This document shows, piece by piece, positions 62,454-64,000 of a stretch of 64,000 nucleotides of DNA; within the stretch, counting starts at the first letter, position 1; every line of letters starts with the position of its first letter. The stretch lies in contig NZ_CP015027.1 in NCBI RefSeq assembly GCF_002077155.1, positions 2,210,501-2,274,500 on the forward strand. Reading direction: 5' to 3'. A program made the translations under genes and the position numbers. A model generated the notes under the pieces. It saw only the letters and a list, made by a program, of their open reading frames with translations, did no database searches and was not told where the DNA came from. The stretch comes from Sporosarcina sp. P33 (GTDB taxonomy: Bacteria; Bacillota; Bacilli; Bacillales_A; Planococcaceae).

Positions 62454-64000
62454 TCACTCAAAAAACGAAAACGGGAATAACTCTAGCTTCGAATTCTCCT
62501 GCTCACCCGCGTGCTCTTCCCGCAGCGAACGGTCCGTGCATAATTTCTTCGGCACGTCCTTATCTTTCAAATACATCAATCGCTGCTTCGGACATTCATT
62601 GACTGCGATTCCGCCGGTTTCGATATCTACAATCACGCCCTGTACACCTGAAGGGGGGAGGAATGGCTGCGGGGCCGTACCTTCGTGTGCTGCTTCCATG
62701 AAATCAATCCAGATTTTTTTTGACGCAGCTTTGTCCTCCAGATTCTCGAGCTGTTTCCCGCGGTCAAATCCTGTCCAAATACCGGCAGTTAATGAAGGGG
62801 AAAACCCGATCAAATATTGATCGGATATGGTCGTTCCGGACTTTGCCGCATAGGGGCGCGTCTGTTTTGGACGCATCGATAAGCCGGTGGAGGATAAATA
62901 ATCATTGAAAACCGGATCGAACATGCCTGTCATTAAATGTGTCAGCACAAACGCATCCTGCTCCGACATTACTTGTTTCAGCTTTTTCGACGGATGCTCG
63001 TACACGAGTTTGCCGTTTGCATCGGTAATCGACAGAATCATATGCGGCTCAACTTGTTTTCCTTCTGAAGCGATGCGGTTATACGCCGTCGTCATTTCAA
63101 GCAGTGTCAGTTCAGAAGTTCCGAGCGCTACAGCAGGGGATTCAGGAAACGCAACATTGATCCCGAGCCGCTGTGCCATTTTCGTATATGGCTTATAGCC
63201 GACTTGTTCGAGCGTTTTGACCGCAAAAACATTATCGGAGATTGCAATGGCCTGTGCCAATGAAATCGGTTTAGCCGCAAATTCACCGTTAATATTGCTT
63301 GGCTCATAAGTTGAACGGCCCTCGTCATAAGTGAAGATGGTTTTCTCTGCCGTCATGAACGTCAAGGGATTCATTCCTTTTTCCAGTGCGGCTGCATACA
63401 AAATCGGTTTCATCGCAGACCCCGGCTGCCTTTTTGCCTGCGTTACACGGTTAAATGAACTGTCGGTAAAATCTACGCCGCCCGTCATTGAAGTCACGAA
63501 GCCGGTATCCGCGGCCATCGAAATAAAGCCAACCTGCAAATCATTGTTCGGCATATATTCTTTAATAGCTGCTTCCGCGGCCTGCTGGTGCTGCTGGTTC
63601 AATGTCGTGCGGATTTGCCAGCCGCCCTCAGCAGGCGCGCGGCCTTTTGCAAGCAGTATATCTTCCGCCTCCTGCCATGCGGCATCAAGAAAGTAAGGTG
63701 CCACCTGCTTCATATCTTTCCAGCTGTCTGTTTTTAGCACGATCTTCTCTTCGATCGCGCGTTCCTTTTGTGCCGCAGATATATAATCATAATGTTCCAT
63801 TTGATTGAGCACCAGCAGCTGGCGTTCCCGTGAATTTTCGGGATGATCAAGCGGTGAATAAATGGAAGGTCCTTTTGCGATTGCCGCAATTGTCGCCGCT
63901 TCTTCCAGCGTCAGATCTTTTGCCGCTTTCGAGAAATAAAACCGGCTTGCCGCCTCGACACCATACATCCCGTGCCCAAAGTAGACGGTATTCAGATAAC
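62454..64000 (-). CDS. pbpG: Class A penicillin-binding protein, PbpG/PBP2d-like (5' partial)
   Basis: The frame runs off the right edge, so the N-terminus and most of the glycosyltransferase domain are outside. The visible start (LNTVYFGHGMYGVEAASRFYF, LTLEEAATIAAIAKGPSIYSP) is the end of the GT51 domain. The transpeptidase domain follows with the active-site serine in RQPGSAMKPILYAAALE, SDN in AIAISDNVFAVK, and KSGTT. Polymerises and cross-links peptidoglycan. Position after ywhD matches B. subtilis pbpG (ywhE), which is forespore-expressed. Confidence 0.88.
   Translation of the reverse strand, partial: YLNTVYFGHGMYGVEAASRFYFSKAAKDLTLEEAATIAAIAKGPSIYSPLDHPENSRERQLLVLNQMEHYDYISAAQKERAIEEKIVLKTDSWKDMKQVAPYFLDAAWQEAEDILLAKGRAPAEGGWQIRTTLNQQHQQAAEAAIKEYMPNNDLQVGFISMAADTGFVTSMTGGVDFTDSSFNRVTQAKRQPGSAMKPILYAAALEKGMNPLTFMTAEKTIFTYDEGRSTYEPSNINGEFAAKPISLAQAIAISDNVFAVKTLEQVGYKPYTKMAQRLGINVAFPESPAVALGTSELTLLEMTTAYNRIASEGKQVEPHMILSITDANGKLVYEHPSKKLKQVMSEQDAFVLTHLMTGMFDPVFNDYLSSTGLSMRPKQTRPYAAKSGTTISDQYLIGFSPSLTAGIWTGFDRGKQLENLEDKAASKKIWIDFMEAAHEGTAPQPFLPPSGVQGVIVDIETGGIAVNECPKQRLMYLKDKDVPKKLCTDRSLREEHAGEQENSKLELFPFSFFE

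Overview
The window looks like chromosome from an endospore-forming, low-to-mid GC Bacillales, most likely Planococcaceae (Sporosarcina-like). The family assignment is inference. Supporting genes are the sporulation and germination genes gerQ, rsfA and a pbpG-type penicillin-binding protein, the bacillithiol genes yojF-bshB2, and gene order like the Bacillus subtilis ywd-ywf-ywg-ywh region (pdxK, ung, ywdI, ywdK, gerQ, hemQ, pta, lipL, rsfA, ywfO, ywgA, ywhB, ywhD, pbpG).

Layout. 1-7.8 kb: the 3' end of a NarK-type nitrate transporter carrying a C-terminal PAS domain, then a near-complete molybdenum cofactor cluster (moeB, moaB, moaC on the opposite strand, moeA, mobB, moaE, moaD, mobA, moaA) and a D-2-hydroxyacid dehydrogenase. 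7.8-15.4 kb: two large non-coding repeat arrays flank a TetR regulator, a 14-helix drug exporter and a SEC-C/TPR protein. 15.4-20 kb: a likely lysine catabolic set (aldehyde dehydrogenase, lysine 6-dehydrogenase), an acetyltransferase and an acyl-CoA dehydrogenase. 20-33 kb: a stress SDR with a SigB-like promoter, an aminotransferase, a secreted beta-propeller protein, a PAS-GGDEF-EAL protein, an EamA transporter, a heterodimeric ABC exporter, a lipoprotein, a DUF2804 protein and tRNA-Ala. 33.5-48.3 kb: an amino-acid ABC importer, amidase, nitroreductase, M20 dipeptidase, CNNM protein, ECF sigma factor, PseG-like protein, CPA1 antiporter and several small or unknown genes. 48.4-64 kb: the conserved ywd-ywh-like backbone.

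The most unusual signal is a family of intergenic arrays in which a short GC-rich motif (core TGAGCG, seen as GCGCTCA on the other strand) recurs every 21 bp, two helical turns, while the bases between vary. There are 43 phased units at 37.0-37.9 kb, 32 at 61.8-62.4 kb, a 194-bp higher-order version at 53.7-54.6 kb, seven units at 24.8 kb, and possible mini-arrays at 2.2 and 20.1 kb. All but one lie between convergent genes. In the 37-kb array the stop codon of the neighbouring dipeptidase gene is the last motif in phase. I know of no described function.

A second repeat system at 7.8-8.9 and 13.7-15.3 kb consists of about 100-115-bp hairpin elements in alternating orientation, like a BIME. 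One block of about 630 bp is duplicated with only two mismatches exactly 6190 bp apart, flanking the efflux cluster. A diverged single copy lies near 58.5 kb.
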